A DNA stretch of 60,398 nt. It comes from Collinsella sp. CAG:166 (GTDB lineage Bacteria; Actinomycetota; Coriobacteriia; Coriobacteriales; Coriobacteriaceae). This document shows, in pieces, positions 23,677 through 32,177 of this stretch (positions are counted from its first letter, which is position 1; each line of letters starts with the position of its first letter). The position numbers and the translations under genes are program-made. The notes under the pieces are model-generated. The model was not told the DNA's origin. It made no database searches and saw nothing but the letters and a program-made list of their open reading frames with translations. The DNA is taken from assembly GCA_000434535.1 (NCBI GenBank), contig FR878701.1, positions 738-61,135 on the forward strand, given 5' to 3'.

Positions 23677-25203
23677 TTAGTCTGCTCGATAGTGCGATCC
23701 GAGACTTTCGGTCCGCTTGCGCATGGCTTTGACCATTTCCTGTGCTAGTTGAATCTGCGATTGCAGGCGGGCGAGGGCTGCGACTTCGCTGTCCTGGGCT
23801 TTCTGTGTGCTCAAGGTCGTTGCCTCTGTCTTCAAGCCCTCAAGCTCGTGTAGTGCCTCGGATAGGCCTGTTTCGGTCCTGTTGATCATGCAATAGGTGC
23901 TCATCGTGTGCCTAAGGCCGTGTGTCAGGCGTTCGGCATCTGTTGTGGCAATGCCGTAGTGGGGGAGGGCGATATCCGCCTTCAGGGCTGTCTCAGGCTC
24001 TTTCTGCGCTGCAAGGGCTGCCGATGCGCCCGCGATACGTCCGAATACGATGCCGTTGGCGCTTGACAAGCCACCAATGCGGTCGGCGCCGTGCATGCCG
24101 CCTGTCGCCTCGCCGCAAGCGTAGAGGCCCTCAACGCCCGTGTGCGCGGTCTTATCGATCTTGATGCCGCCGTTAGCGGCGTGGGCATACATCGCAACGC
24201 GCATCTCGTCAGTCGGGGCGATGCCGTGCTCGTCTTGCAGCCAGGTGGCAAAGGTCTGCACAAACTCTGGGACATCCTCGCGGGGGAAGTCGTAGTGGAG
24301 TGCCAGGCCTTCGGCACCTGCCTGATCGATGACGAGATCGATAGCGCGGGAGGTCAAGCGTGACGTGAAGGGACCATATCCAGAGCGCTGCTCGAGCAGG
24401 TCGTCCAGCTTGTCGTCGGCAATATCTACCGGCTGGTCTACATGTACGTAGCGCCAGGTCTTCTCGTTAAAGACAAGGTTGCGCTTGGGCTCGATGAAGC
24501 CGGGCATCATCTGCATGAACTCTATATTAGTAAGCGATGCGCCGTGCGCCAGTGCGATGGCCTGTGATGAGCTGAGCACGTCGGCGGAAGTGAGGCTTCG
24601 CTCGAACAGGCCACCCGTGCCACCGGCTGCGATGATCGTGGCTTTGGTAGCAAAGGGCACGATTCGATCTTCGGTGAGGTTGTAGAGCACGGTTCCGGTG
24701 ATTCTGCCTTTCGTGTCCTCAACAAGGTCGATAAGCTCATGGCGGGGGAGCAGGCGAATGCCGAGCGACTCGATCCGGGCTGTCAGAGCGTCCTCAAGGG
24801 GCTTGCGGGTGAGGCCGCGCCACATGCGCGTTTTGTGGTCAAAGCAGGGGATAAACTGCTTTTGCTGAGCGCTCTCAGCGTTTTGCGGACGCTTGAGCTC
24901 AACGCCGAGGTCTTGCTCGAGCCATTCAATTGCCTGGGGAATGCCGTGGACAAACGTCTGGACAAGCTCGGGGTCGGCGACACCGCCGCCGACGGTCTGG
25001 ATGGTGTCGATGAGGTCTTGTTCGTCGTCTTCGTTAACGGGTCCGATAAGCCCTAGGCCCCAGGTTCCAGGGAAGAAGCTCGATCCACTCATGGTCTTGC
25101 CGGCGCTTGCCACAGCGACGGTTGCGCCAGTGCGTGCCGCTTCGATGGCGGCACAAAGGCCCGCAATGCCAGATCCAATTACCAGTACATCAGTCGATTC
25201 CAT
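23677..25203 (-). CDS. FAD-dependent oxidoreductase, fumarate reductase / L-aspartate oxidase type
   Basis: A 508-residue flavoprotein. The N-terminal dinucleotide-binding motif is VIGSGIAGLCAAIEAA (from residue 8), with AAGGTGGLFE and the C-terminal FAD-binding GEATGGMHGADRIGGLSSANGIVFGR. This places it with succinate dehydrogenase/fumarate reductase flavoprotein subunits and L-aspartate oxidase. The C-terminal helical region (about the last 100 residues) is also of that type. No iron-sulfur or membrane partner subunit is adjacent and no twin-arginine signal is present, so a soluble cytoplasmic enzyme is likely. The electron acceptor and substrate are unknown. The ATG at 25203 follows GAAAGGAA. 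Coriobacteria encode many such paralogs. Confidence 0.8.
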   Translation of the reverse strand: MESTDVLVIGSGIAGLCAAIEAARTGATVAVASAGKTMSGSSFFPGTWGLGLIGPVNEDDEQDLIDTIQTVGGGVADPELVQTFVHGIPQAIEWLEQDLGVELKRPQNAESAQQKQFIPCFDHKTRMWRGLTRKPLEDALTARIESLGIRLLPRHELIDLVEDTKGRITGTVLYNLTEDRIVPFATKATIIAAGGTGGLFERSLTSADVLSSSQAIALAHGASLTNIEFMQMMPGFIEPKRNLVFNEKTWRYVHVDQPVDIADDKLDDLLEQRSGYGPFTSRLTSRAIDLVIDQAGAEGLALHYDFPREDVPEFVQTFATWLQDEHGIAPTDEMRVAMYAHAANGGIKIDKTAHTGVEGLYACGEATGGMHGADRIGGLSSANGIVFGRIAGASAALAAQKEPETALKADIALPHYGIATTDAERLTHGLRHTMSTYCMINRTETGLSEALHELEGLKTEATTLSTQKAQDSEVAALARLQSQIQLAQEMVKAMRKRTESLGSHYRAD

Positions 25204-25456
25204 CGGATTCCTTTCTCGTCCGGCGCATTGTCGCACGGGTGATCGGCAATGAGGCCGCAAAGACTCGGCAAATCGGTAAAGGGCAAATATGGCAGGTGGG
25301 CGTCAGGTGGACTCGGCCACTTCGGTCGGCCCATTTGATAAGTTGCGGTGGAATACGGACTGTTTTGGCCTGTATGGATGCAATTCAGTCCGTATTTCAC
25401 CACAACTGATACATCGGACCCTTTAATAAGAGTAACCAATTTGAGACAGCGCAAAC
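25204..25456. other. Intergenic region with palindromic element
   Basis: About 250 bases upstream of the flavoprotein gene. It contains a 67-base imperfect palindrome (listed separately) and no gene I can support. The flavoprotein promoter should lie near 25230-25270, but no clear consensus is visible. Confidence 0.4.
25341..25407. repeat. Imperfect palindrome with 22-bp arms
   Basis: Positions 25341-25362 and 25386-25407 are inverted copies differing at two positions, both of which could still pair by wobble on one strand; each arm includes AATACGGACTG or its complement. The 23-base centre contains TTTTGGCCTGTATGG. No T-run follows, so it is not a standard terminator. Confidence 0.65.
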
Positions 25457-25489
25457 AAAAAGAGCCGCCACCTCGAAAGGTAGCGGCTC
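25457..25489 (-). terminator. Terminator of the GGGtGRT operon
   Basis: On the minus strand the 12-bp stem GAGCCGCTACCT/AGGTGGCGGCTC with a TTCG loop is followed by TTTTT. It starts about 35 bases after the GGGtGRT stop codon. Confidence 0.92.
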
Positions 25490-25524
25490 CAAAGCTCAAA
25501 TATATGAGCATCGCGCGGGCGCGA

Positions 25525-26529
25525 TTAGGCCTTGAGGGCCTCCTCGACGGCGACAGCGCAGGCGACGGTGGCACCGACCATGGGGTTGTTGCCCATGCCG
25601 ATGAGACCCATCATGTCGACGTGCGCAGGCACGGAGGAAGAACCGGCGAACTGGGCGTCGGAGTGCATACGACCCATGGTGTCGGTCATGCCGTAAGAGG
25701 CAGGGCCGGCGCCCATGTTGTCCGGGTGCAGGGTACGACCAGTGCCGCCACCAGAAGCGACGGAGAAGTACTTCTTGCCAGCCTCGAGGCGCTCCTTCTT
25801 GTAGGTGCCAGCGACGGGGTGCTGGAAGCGCGTGGGGTTGGTGGAGTTACCGGTGATCGAGATGTCGACGTTCTCGTGCCACATGATGGCAACGCCCTCG
25901 CGGACATCGTCGGCGCCGTAGCAGTTGACGGCGGCGCGGGGACCATCGGAGTAGGGGATGGTCTCGACGACCTTGAGCTCGCCCGTGAAGTAGTCGAACT
26001 GGGTCTTCACGTAGGTGAAGCCGTTGATGCGGGCGATGATCTGAGCAGCGTCCTTGCCCAGACCGTTGAGGATAACGCGCAGCGGCTTCTTGCGAGCCTT
26101 GTTGGCGTTCAGAGCCAGGCCGATAGCGCCCTCAGCGGCAGCGAAGGACTCGTGGCCGGCCAGGAAGGCGAAGCACTCGGTGTCGTCGGAGAGCAGCATA
26201 GCGCCCAGGTTGCCGTGGCCCAGACCGACCTTGCGGTCCTCGGCGACGGAGCCGGGAACGGTGAAGGCCTGGATGCCCTCGCCGATGATGGCGGCAGCCT
26301 CAGAAGCGGTCTTGGCGCCACGCTTGACAGCGAGAGCGCAGCCGAGGGTGTAGGCCCACTCAGCGTTCTGGAAGGCGATGGACTGGGTGTTGTTGACGAT
26401 CTCACGCGGGTTGAAGCCCTTGTCGGTGCAGATCTGCAGAGCTTCCTCGAGGGAGGCGATGCCGTTGTCGGCGAGGCACTTGTTAATCTTGTCAGCGCGG
26501 CGCTCGTAACCTTCGAACGTAACAGTCAT
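25525..26529 (-). CDS. GGGtGRT protein
   Basis: A 334-residue protein of the family named for its GGGTGRT motif, found here near residue 260 in ASGGGTGRTLHPDNMGAG. Members are small cytoplasmic proteins of anaerobes with no proven activity and are usually encoded next to a NifU-like iron-sulfur scaffold, as here: the NifU-like gene ends 18 bases upstream. The N-terminal helical part (YERRADKINKCLADNGI) and the C-terminal Gly/Met-rich end (VDMMGLIGMGNNPMVGATVAC) are typical. Codon use is strongly biased, suggesting high expression. A link to Fe-S metabolism is inferred from the neighbour only. Confidence 0.88.
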   Translation of the reverse strand: MTVTFEGYERRADKINKCLADNGIASLEEALQICTDKGFNPREIVNNTQSIAFQNAEWAYTLGCALAVKRGAKTASEAAAIIGEGIQAFTVPGSVAEDRKVGLGHGNLGAMLLSDDTECFAFLAGHESFAAAEGAIGLALNANKARKKPLRVILNGLGKDAAQIIARINGFTYVKTQFDYFTGELKVVETIPYSDGPRAAVNCYGADDVREGVAIMWHENVDISITGNSTNPTRFQHPVAGTYKKERLEAGKKYFSVASGGGTGRTLHPDNMGAGPASYGMTDTMGRMHSDAQFAGSSSVPAHVDMMGLIGMGNNPMVGATVACAVAVEEALKA

Positions 26530-26547
26530 AGTTATTTCCCTCCCTTT

Positions 26548-27282
26548 CTACTCGTGAACCGGGAACACGCTGGCGACGGAGTGAGTCTCCTCGTCGGTGC
26601 GCGGGTCGATGTACTTGGCAGCGTTGTCCCACTGACCATAGTGGCCCATAGCGCCAGCGATGGCCTCCTCGGGGGTCTTGCCGGCCTTGACGGCGTCGGT
26701 GAACTTGCCGAGGTTCAGGAACTCGAATGCGATGATCTCGTTCTTGTCGTTGAGAGCCATGCGGGTGACGTAGCCCTGAGCGAGCTCAAGGTAACGAGCG
26801 CCCTTGGCCTTGGTGCCGAACATGGTGCCGACCTGAGAGCGAAGGCCCTTGCCGAGGTCGTCGAGGGAGGCGCCCACGGGCAGGCCGCCCTCGGAGAACG
26901 CGGTCTGGCTGCGGCCGTAAACGATCTGCAGGAAGATCTCGCGCATAGCAACGTTGATGGCGTCGCAGACGAGGTCGGTGTTGAGAGCCTCGAGGATGGT
27001 CTTACCGGGAAGGATCTCGGAAGCCATGGCGGCAGAGTGGGTCATGCCCGAGCAGCCGATGGTCTCAACGAGGGCCTCCTCGATGATGCCGTCCTTGACG
27101 TTCAGCGTGAGCTTGCAGGCGCCCTGCTGAGGTGCGCACCAACCCACACCGTGCGTAAGACCGGAGATGTCGGAAATCTCCTTAGCCTGGACCCACTTGC
27201 CCTCCTCGGGGATGGGTGCGGGGCCGTGGTATGCACCCTTGGCAACGGGGCACATGTTCTCCACTTCCTGTGAGTACTGCAT
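26548..27282 (-). CDS. NifU-like iron-sulfur cluster assembly scaffold protein
   Basis: A 244-residue protein related to the N-terminal scaffold domain of NifU/IscU in a longer form that accompanies GGGtGRT proteins. Candidate cluster-ligand cysteines lie in GVGWCAPQQGACKLTL and ETIGCSGMTHSAAMASEIL. The start ATG at 27282 follows GAGAGGAGAGG; a longer frame to 27480 crosses non-coding sequence. It is the first gene of the two-gene operon with the GGGtGRT protein. The genome also has a full suf system 2 kb away, so this pair probably serves a special client or condition; that is inference. Confidence 0.85.
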   Translation of the reverse strand: MQYSQEVENMCPVAKGAYHGPAPIPEEGKWVQAKEISDISGLTHGVGWCAPQQGACKLTLNVKDGIIEEALVETIGCSGMTHSAAMASEILPGKTILEALNTDLVCDAINVAMREIFLQIVYGRSQTAFSEGGLPVGASLDDLGKGLRSQVGTMFGTKAKGARYLELAQGYVTRMALNDKNEIIAFEFLNLGKFTDAVKAGKTPEEAIAGAMGHYGQWDNAAKYIDPRTDEETHSVASVFPVHE

Positions 27283-27685
27283 GCCTCTCCTCTCTATCGT
27301 GTTGGCGTCCCGTCTGGGGGTCGTGGCTGGCGATTGCCGGGCGACCCTTCGAAAGGGACATGACATGCAGCCCCTATAATACCGCGAAATGCACGGAATA
27401 TTCGGCGAACGGCTCAGTTTTCGTAGCGAGAAGTCCGGAAGTTTTAATTGAAACGGTTTAACTCTATGTTCTGTGGTCACGAACTTCCGTAGAGGGGGTC
27501 CGTCTTTGGCAAGCTATTGGTCAGCTCTTGTAAGCATTGCGGGGGTTGACCTGTTGCAACGGTGCCGTTCGCCGCCTGATTACTGCCTTTGGCCGCGCGA
27601 GTGTATTGTTTTGCGTGAATGTTTTGATGGCACGCTTCAATCGTGCTGTATTGGATGGCAAGCAGATCCCGGCGAAGGGAGCGCC
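27283..27685. other. Divergent intergenic region, NifU-like / RAYT 2
   Basis: 403 bases without a credible gene. On the minus strand TATTAT at 27378-27373 is a possible -10 element for the NifU-like operon, though without a good -35. On the plus strand a possible RAYT promoter lies at 27624-27652. An open frame continues upstream of the RAYT start but has no ribosome site and is not conserved in style. Confidence 0.4.
27624..27652 (+). promoter_or_regulatory. Possible RAYT 2 promoter with palindromic spacer
   Basis: TTGATG (27624-27629) and TGTATT (27647-27652) at 17-bp spacing. The spacer is itself an inverted repeat, GCACG-CTTCAAT-CGTGC, which could be an operator. Confidence 0.35.
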
Positions 27686-28498
27686 ATGCAGCGCGTTTGG
27701 AGAACGGTTACCGGCTTTTACCATGTCTGTGCCCGCGGTACGGGCAAGCGGCTCATCTTTGAGGGCGATGACGACCGGTGGGAGTTTTTGGAGCTGATGC
27801 GCGAGTGCTGCCGCGAGGAGGGTGTGACGGTTATCGCCTGGTGCCTTATGGGCAATCACGTGCATTTGGTGCTTGCAGATTACGAGGACAGGATGAGCGC
27901 GGCGATGCACCGGCTGCTTTTGACGTACGCGCGGCGGTTCAATAAGCGCATGGGGCGCACAGGCCATCTGTTCCAGAACCGTTTTGACCGGCGTTCGCTC
28001 GATACCGATTGGCAGGTGATGGAGGCTATTCGCTCTGTACACGCTGATCCGCAAGAGGTGGGCGTTAGCCTAATCGAGCGTTATCCCTGGAGCAGCTTTG
28101 CGGAGCATCTGCGCGCTTACGACAGTGATGCGGCAGATGCCACGAGGGGATTTTGCGATCCTTCTTGCGTGCTTGAGCTTTTTGGCTCTGCCGAGGGCTT
28201 TATTGCCTATTCGCTTTCGATGCCCGCCGGCAGTGAGCCAGCGCTGTGCGATATGAAAGAGACGGAGTGGGAACGCCACGCCTTTGCCGACAAGATGGCG
28301 AAGGAGCTCGGGGTTCCGCTTCGTGGGGTTAAAGTCGCACCGCCGGCGCAGCGCGATACCGTTATTGTTGGATTGAACAATGCCGGCTTTACGGTGCGCC
28401 AGATTGAGCGGTATACCGGGATTGGCAAAAGTACCGTCTCTCGTATCGTGCGCGCCCGCGCGCGAACGGCGATGCGGGCTGGCGGAAACGTGATGTAA
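27686..28498 (+). CDS. REP-associated tyrosine transposase-like protein (RAYT 2)
   Basis: A 270-residue HUH nuclease of the same superfamily as the protein at 11442-12200 but clearly divergent from it. HUH is His58-Val-His60 in AWCLMGNHVHLVL, and the candidate catalytic tyrosine is Tyr81 in LTYARRFNKRMGRTGHLFQNRF. RYPWSSFAEHLRAY follows, and a C-terminal helix-turn-helix (FTVRQIERYTGIGKSTVSRIVRAR) is well preserved and may bind DNA or autoregulate. The ATG at 27686 follows GAAGGGAG. Catalytic residues look intact. I find no copies of the RAYT 1 repeat around it, so it may serve a different palindrome or have a domesticated role. Confidence 0.85.
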   Translation: MQRVWRTVTGFYHVCARGTGKRLIFEGDDDRWEFLELMRECCREEGVTVIAWCLMGNHVHLVLADYEDRMSAAMHRLLLTYARRFNKRMGRTGHLFQNRFDRRSLDTDWQVMEAIRSVHADPQEVGVSLIERYPWSSFAEHLRAYDSDAADATRGFCDPSCVLELFGSAEGFIAYSLSMPAGSEPALCDMKETEWERHAFADKMAKELGVPLRGVKVAPPAQRDTVIVGLNNAGFTVRQIERYTGIGKSTVSRIVRARARTAMRAGGNVM

Positions 28499-29094
28499 GG
28501 TCGCCTGTTCACCGCAGCTGGGGTCGTCCATACGCCGCAACCAGCGTTCAAAAGCTTGGTACGCTAACTGCACTTCTTAATATGCATAGAACAATCGTCA
28601 TCTTGCATAAAATAACAGCTCAGTCCGGGTTTGCCCGTGCCTACCCCCGTCTGCGCCGTGCAAAAAACGGAGTTTTCAGCATCGTGGTGCTGTCGGCACT
28701 GCCGCAATCTTGCAACATACGGGTTCCGAAGCTATTTATGCCTTCCGATGCGCCTCCGAAGCGCATGTATGTGATCCCTGAGACCGCGATGCTTGCTCTA
28801 AAACACAATATATATGCGCCTGGAGACGTTGATTAACGCTTTCGATGCGTATACATACAGCTTGGCGTGCTGAATACTCGCAAAAATGCACGCCGCATCC
28901 TATGGGACCCTTCTGCTGCAGGCGCGAAGCGAGTCGGAGCTCAGCAGAACGGGACTTGGCGTTTTGGTTGGCGGGTCCGGGGCCCTGCCGCAGGCCTTTG
29001 GTGCTGTGGAAAACGCCCGTGTTCGCGTCTGCTGTGTGGTAAATGACAGACGGGGCGCCGGACGCGCTGATTTTGTGTGTTCGTGCTCATTAGG
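28499..29094. other. Gene-poor region downstream of RAYT 2
   Basis: About 600 bases between the RAYT and the suf terminator. Frames at 28582-28836 and 28886-29167 on the plus strand are open, but they lack ribosome sites and recognisable domains, and the second runs through the suf terminator. The part around 28886-29060 keeps a GC-rich, codon-like composition and may be a gene remnant. I cannot support a feature here. Confidence 0.35.
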
Positions 29095-29124
29095 AAAAAC
29101 AGAGCCGCCCGTATCGGGCGGCTC
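29095..29124 (-). terminator. Terminator of the suf operon
   Basis: A perfect 10-bp palindromic stem GAGCCGCCCG/CGGGCGGCTC (29102-29124) is followed on the minus strand by TGTTTTTCC. It lies about 30 bases past the sufU stop codon. Confidence 0.9.
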
Positions 29125-29156
29125 GGCAATCAAAAACCTTGGATTCGGAGCATACG

Positions 29157-29591
29157 CTACTGGTTAGCTTGTCCCTCGAGCATGCCGTCGAGGGTGCGCC
29201 AGGCGAGCTCGGCGCACTTGACGCGGGCGGGCATGTGCGAGATGTCCTGGAGCTGGGCGGCCTCGTCCAGGTCTTCCAGGTCCTCCTCGGAGAGCTTCTC
29301 GCCACGTATCATGGCGAGGAAGAGCTCTGCCAGGCGGTGAGCTTCCTCGACGGTCTCGCCGGTGATGAGGTCGGCCATGATGTCGGCACTGGCCTGACTG
29401 ATGGCGCAGCCGTGGCCGGTAAAGGAGGCCTCCTCGATCACGCCCTTCTCGACACGCAGCTGCAAGGTGAGCTCGTCGCCACAGCTGGGGTTGATGCCGT
29501 CGTGCTCGTGCGTGGGGGCATCCATCTCGTACTTATAGTCGGGGTGCGAGTTGTGCTCCATAAACGTTGTGGAGGTGTATAGATTACCCAT
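29157..29591 (-). CDS. sufU: SufU iron-sulfur cluster assembly protein
   Basis: A 144-residue protein that accepts sulfur from SufS, with zinc bound to its conserved cysteines: Cys37 (NPSCGDE), Cys62 (GHGCAISQAS) and Cys126 (VKCAELAW). The insertion between the second and third cysteines (GEKLSEEDLEDLDE) is the SufU-specific feature that distinguishes it from IscU. It is the last gene of the suf operon, and its ATG overlaps the sufS end by eight bases, so translation is coupled. A terminator follows. Confidence 0.93.
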   Translation of the reverse strand: MGNLYTSTTFMEHNSHPDYKYEMDAPTHEHDGINPSCGDELTLQLRVEKGVIEEASFTGHGCAISQASADIMADLITGETVEEAHRLAELFLAMIRGEKLSEEDLEDLDEAAQLQDISHMPARVKCAELAWRTLDGMLEGQANQ

Positions 29592-30909
29592 TGAACGTGC
29601 TCCAAACGTGACGTAGGCCGGCGATGAACTTGTCGATGTCGGCCTTGTCGTTGTAGAAGGCCACGCTGGCGCGGCAGCAGGCAAGGTTCTCGACGCCCAG
29701 CCAGGTAAGCAGCGGCTGCGCGCAGTGGTGGCCGGCGCGGATGCAGACGCCGTCCATGTCCATGATGCTTGCGACGTCGTGCGGGTGGATGCCCTTGACG
29801 TTAAAGCTCACAACGCCGTGGTGGTTGTCCCAATAGATGGAGCCGATGATCTGGACAAAGTCGAGCTGCATGAGTTCGCCCATCAGGTAGTGGACGAGTG
29901 CCTGCTCGCGGGCCTGGATGTTCTCGTAACCCACCGTGTTGACCAGGTAATCAAGGGCGGCACCCGTGGCGAAGATGCCGGCGGCGTCCTGCGTGCCGGC
30001 CTCGAACTTCTCGGGGACGGGCGCCCAGACGGCGTCCTGCTCGGTGACCGAATCGATCATCTCGCCACCGGTGAGCATGGGCGGCATGGCGTTGAGCAGG
30101 TCCATCTTGCCCCACAGCACGCCGATGCCCATGGGGCCCATGGCCTTGTGCGCGCTAAAGGCAAAGAAGTCGGCGCCCAGGTCGGCCACATCGACCGGCA
30201 TGTGCGGCAGCGACTGCGCGCCGTCGACGACCAGATAGCCGCCGTACTTGTGCACGAGTTTGCCGAGGTTCTTGACCGGGTTCTCGACGCCCAGCACGTT
30301 GGAGACCTGTCCCACGGCCAGGATCTTGGTCTTGGGACCCACCTTGGCAAGAACCTCCTCGGTGGTGAGCTGGCCGGTCTTGGTGGGGTAGAGGTAGACG
30401 AGCTTGGCGCCGGTCTCGCGGCAGACCTGCTGCCACGGAATCAGGTTGGAGTGGTGCTCCATGATGGTGATGACGACCTCGTCACCGGGCTCGAGCACTG
30501 TGGGCGCAAAGCTCTTGGCGACCAGGTTGAGCGACTCGCTCGTGTTGCGGGTGAAGACTACCTCGTTGGCCTGGCCGGCGCCGATGAGGTCGGCGATCTG
30601 CTGGCGGACCTTCGCGATGGCGTCGGTGGCCTCGACGGACAGCGAGTACAGGCCACGCAGAGGGTTGGCGTTCATGCGCTGGTAGAAGTCGCGCTCGGCG
30701 TCGAGCACGCAGGCGGGGCGCTGCGCGGTGGCGGCGCTATCGAGGAAGGCGATCTCGGGGTGCTGCTGGAACAGCGGGAACTGCGCCTTATAGGGATTGG
30801 TCTCGATGTCGACGGTAGGCCAGCCGCGCGAGGCCTCGTCACTGGCGTCGAGCTCCATAGGCTCCGGTGCGGTACAGGTATCGCATTTAACGTGCTCGGT
30901 GTCGATCAT
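29584..30909 (-). CDS. sufS: SufS cysteine desulfurase
   Basis: PLP enzyme that removes sulfur from cysteine and passes it to SufU for Fe-S cluster assembly. In the 441-residue product the PLP lysine is Lys255 (FSAHKAMGPMG) and the persulfide cysteine is Cys396 in RAGHHCAQPL, the group II (SufS) arrangement. It has an N-terminal extension of about 35 residues with two cysteines (CDTC at 9-12), which is unusual and could bind metal. The start ATG overlaps the sufD stop in an ATGA junction. Confidence 0.94.
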   Translation of the reverse strand: MIDTEHVKCDTCTAPEPMELDASDEASRGWPTVDIETNPYKAQFPLFQQHPEIAFLDSAATAQRPACVLDAERDFYQRMNANPLRGLYSLSVEATDAIAKVRQQIADLIGAGQANEVVFTRNTSESLNLVAKSFAPTVLEPGDEVVITIMEHHSNLIPWQQVCRETGAKLVYLYPTKTGQLTTEEVLAKVGPKTKILAVGQVSNVLGVENPVKNLGKLVHKYGGYLVVDGAQSLPHMPVDVADLGADFFAFSAHKAMGPMGIGVLWGKMDLLNAMPPMLTGGEMIDSVTEQDAVWAPVPEKFEAGTQDAAGIFATGAALDYLVNTVGYENIQAREQALVHYLMGELMQLDFVQIIGSIYWDNHHGVVSFNVKGIHPHDVASIMDMDGVCIRAGHHCAQPLLTWLGVENLACCRASVAFYNDKADIDKFIAGLRHVWSTFNG

Positions 30910-32177
30910 GCGAGCTCCTCTTCAAAGTTGTCGATCAGGTTGTTGCCCAGGCGGACGACGGCGGCGCGGGTGCGCTCGTCGGTGGTGGAAAGTGCGGCGT
31001 CCTCCAGCTTGGCGCGGATGAACAGGTCCTCGGCGGCGTTTTGGTCAAGGCCGCGGCAGGCGAGGTAGAACAGCTGCTCGTCGCGGACGTGACCGATGGT
31101 GGCGCCGTGGTTGCCGGCGACGTCGTCCTCGTCGCAGAGAATGACGGGAACGGTCTTGTTGTCGACGCCCTTGTTGGCCAAAAGCACCGTCTCGCGCTCG
31201 GTGCCGGTTGCACCCTTGCAGCCGTGCACGAGGTCGATGGTGCCGCGGTAGACCTTCTTGGACGTGCCGGTCAGCACGCCGTTGGCGTCGATCTCGCACT
31301 CGGTCTTGCGGCCGCGGTGGCGCAGCTCGTAGTTAAAGTCGCGCACCTGCTCGCGGGCGCCCAGATAGTCAGTATCGATGGTGACCTTGGCGGTATCGCC
31401 CAGCAGGTCGCCGGCAAGGCCGGTGGCGCTGGCGCCGGCACCCAGGACGGTGTGCTGCACGTTGACGCGCGCGCCCTCGTCCAGGAACAGGCCGGTGTCG
31501 TCGAGCGCGATCCAGCTATCGTCGAGCGTCTGTGTGCAGGTCACGTTGACGGTGGCGTACTCGTGGGCGCACACGCGTAGCACGGAGCCCACGACGCCTT
31601 GGCCGGCAACGGGGGAGTCCAGGGCAATCTGCAGGTCGAGCGTTGCCTGCGGACGGGCGACGACATCGATGGCGGCGATGGCCGCGGCAGTGTCGACGCC
31701 ACTCACGTGCACGGTAACCGTGGCGTGCTTGTATGCGGGCACATCGATGACGACGCGCTTGGTAGCGTGCTCGGCCAAGTAGGCGTAGGCAGCCTCACCC
31801 ATGCCGGTCTCGAAGGCTTCAGCAGGGGATAGCTCCTCCTCGAGCTTGATGGCACCGGCCTGGTAGATGGAGGTGGCGGGCACGTCAAGCTCGGTCTCGG
31901 GCGTGATGCGGGCGCGGTCGGCTGCATCACCGGGGGCGGAGGCGCGGCGCTCGGGGAAGCGCTCGGCCAGGGCGTCCATGGCGGCTTCGAACGCGTCTGC
32001 CACGCCAGTAAACTGCTCGTCCAAGCCCTCGACCTCAACGGCCTCGGTGGGAGCGGCGGCAAGCTCGTCAGAGAGCTCGAGCTTGGTCTGGTTCATCTTG
32101 AGCCAACCCCAAGTGGCAGCCGGCATCGCATTGACCTGCTCAAGGGTGGTAGCAGCGGTGTTCGTGGTCTGTTTCAT
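30906..32177 (-). CDS. sufD: SufD Fe-S assembly protein
   Basis: A 423-residue component of the SufBCD scaffold complex. The C-terminal two thirds form the SufBD beta-helix, with the family segment CDEDDVAGNHGATIGHVRDEQLFYLACRGL, and the N-terminal 130 residues are variable. The start ATG at 32177 overlaps the last base of the sufB stop codon. A much longer open frame in phase upstream is a shadow of sufB. SufD is the most divergent suf protein here; assignment rests on order and the C-terminal core. Confidence 0.9.
   Translation of the reverse strand: MKQTTNTAATTLEQVNAMPAATWGWLKMNQTKLELSDELAAAPTEAVEVEGLDEQFTGVADAFEAAMDALAERFPERRASAPGDAADRARITPETELDVPATSIYQAGAIKLEEELSPAEAFETGMGEAAYAYLAEHATKRVVIDVPAYKHATVTVHVSGVDTAAAIAAIDVVARPQATLDLQIALDSPVAGQGVVGSVLRVCAHEYATVNVTCTQTLDDSWIALDDTGLFLDEGARVNVQHTVLGAGASATGLAGDLLGDTAKVTIDTDYLGAREQVRDFNYELRHRGRKTECEIDANGVLTGTSKKVYRGTIDLVHGCKGATGTERETVLLANKGVDNKTVPVILCDEDDVAGNHGATIGHVRDEQLFYLACRGLDQNAAEDLFIRAKLEDAALSTTDERTRAAVVRLGNNLIDNFEEELA

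Noticed and set aside
25348..27273. Long plus-strand frame across the GGGtGRT and NifU-like genes
   Set aside because: It runs antisense through two real genes and their terminator and has a shadow-like Gly/Val/Ala/Asp composition.
28582..28836. 84-codon plus-strand frame after RAYT 2
   Set aside because: No ribosome site, no domain, and composition unlike the neighbouring genes.
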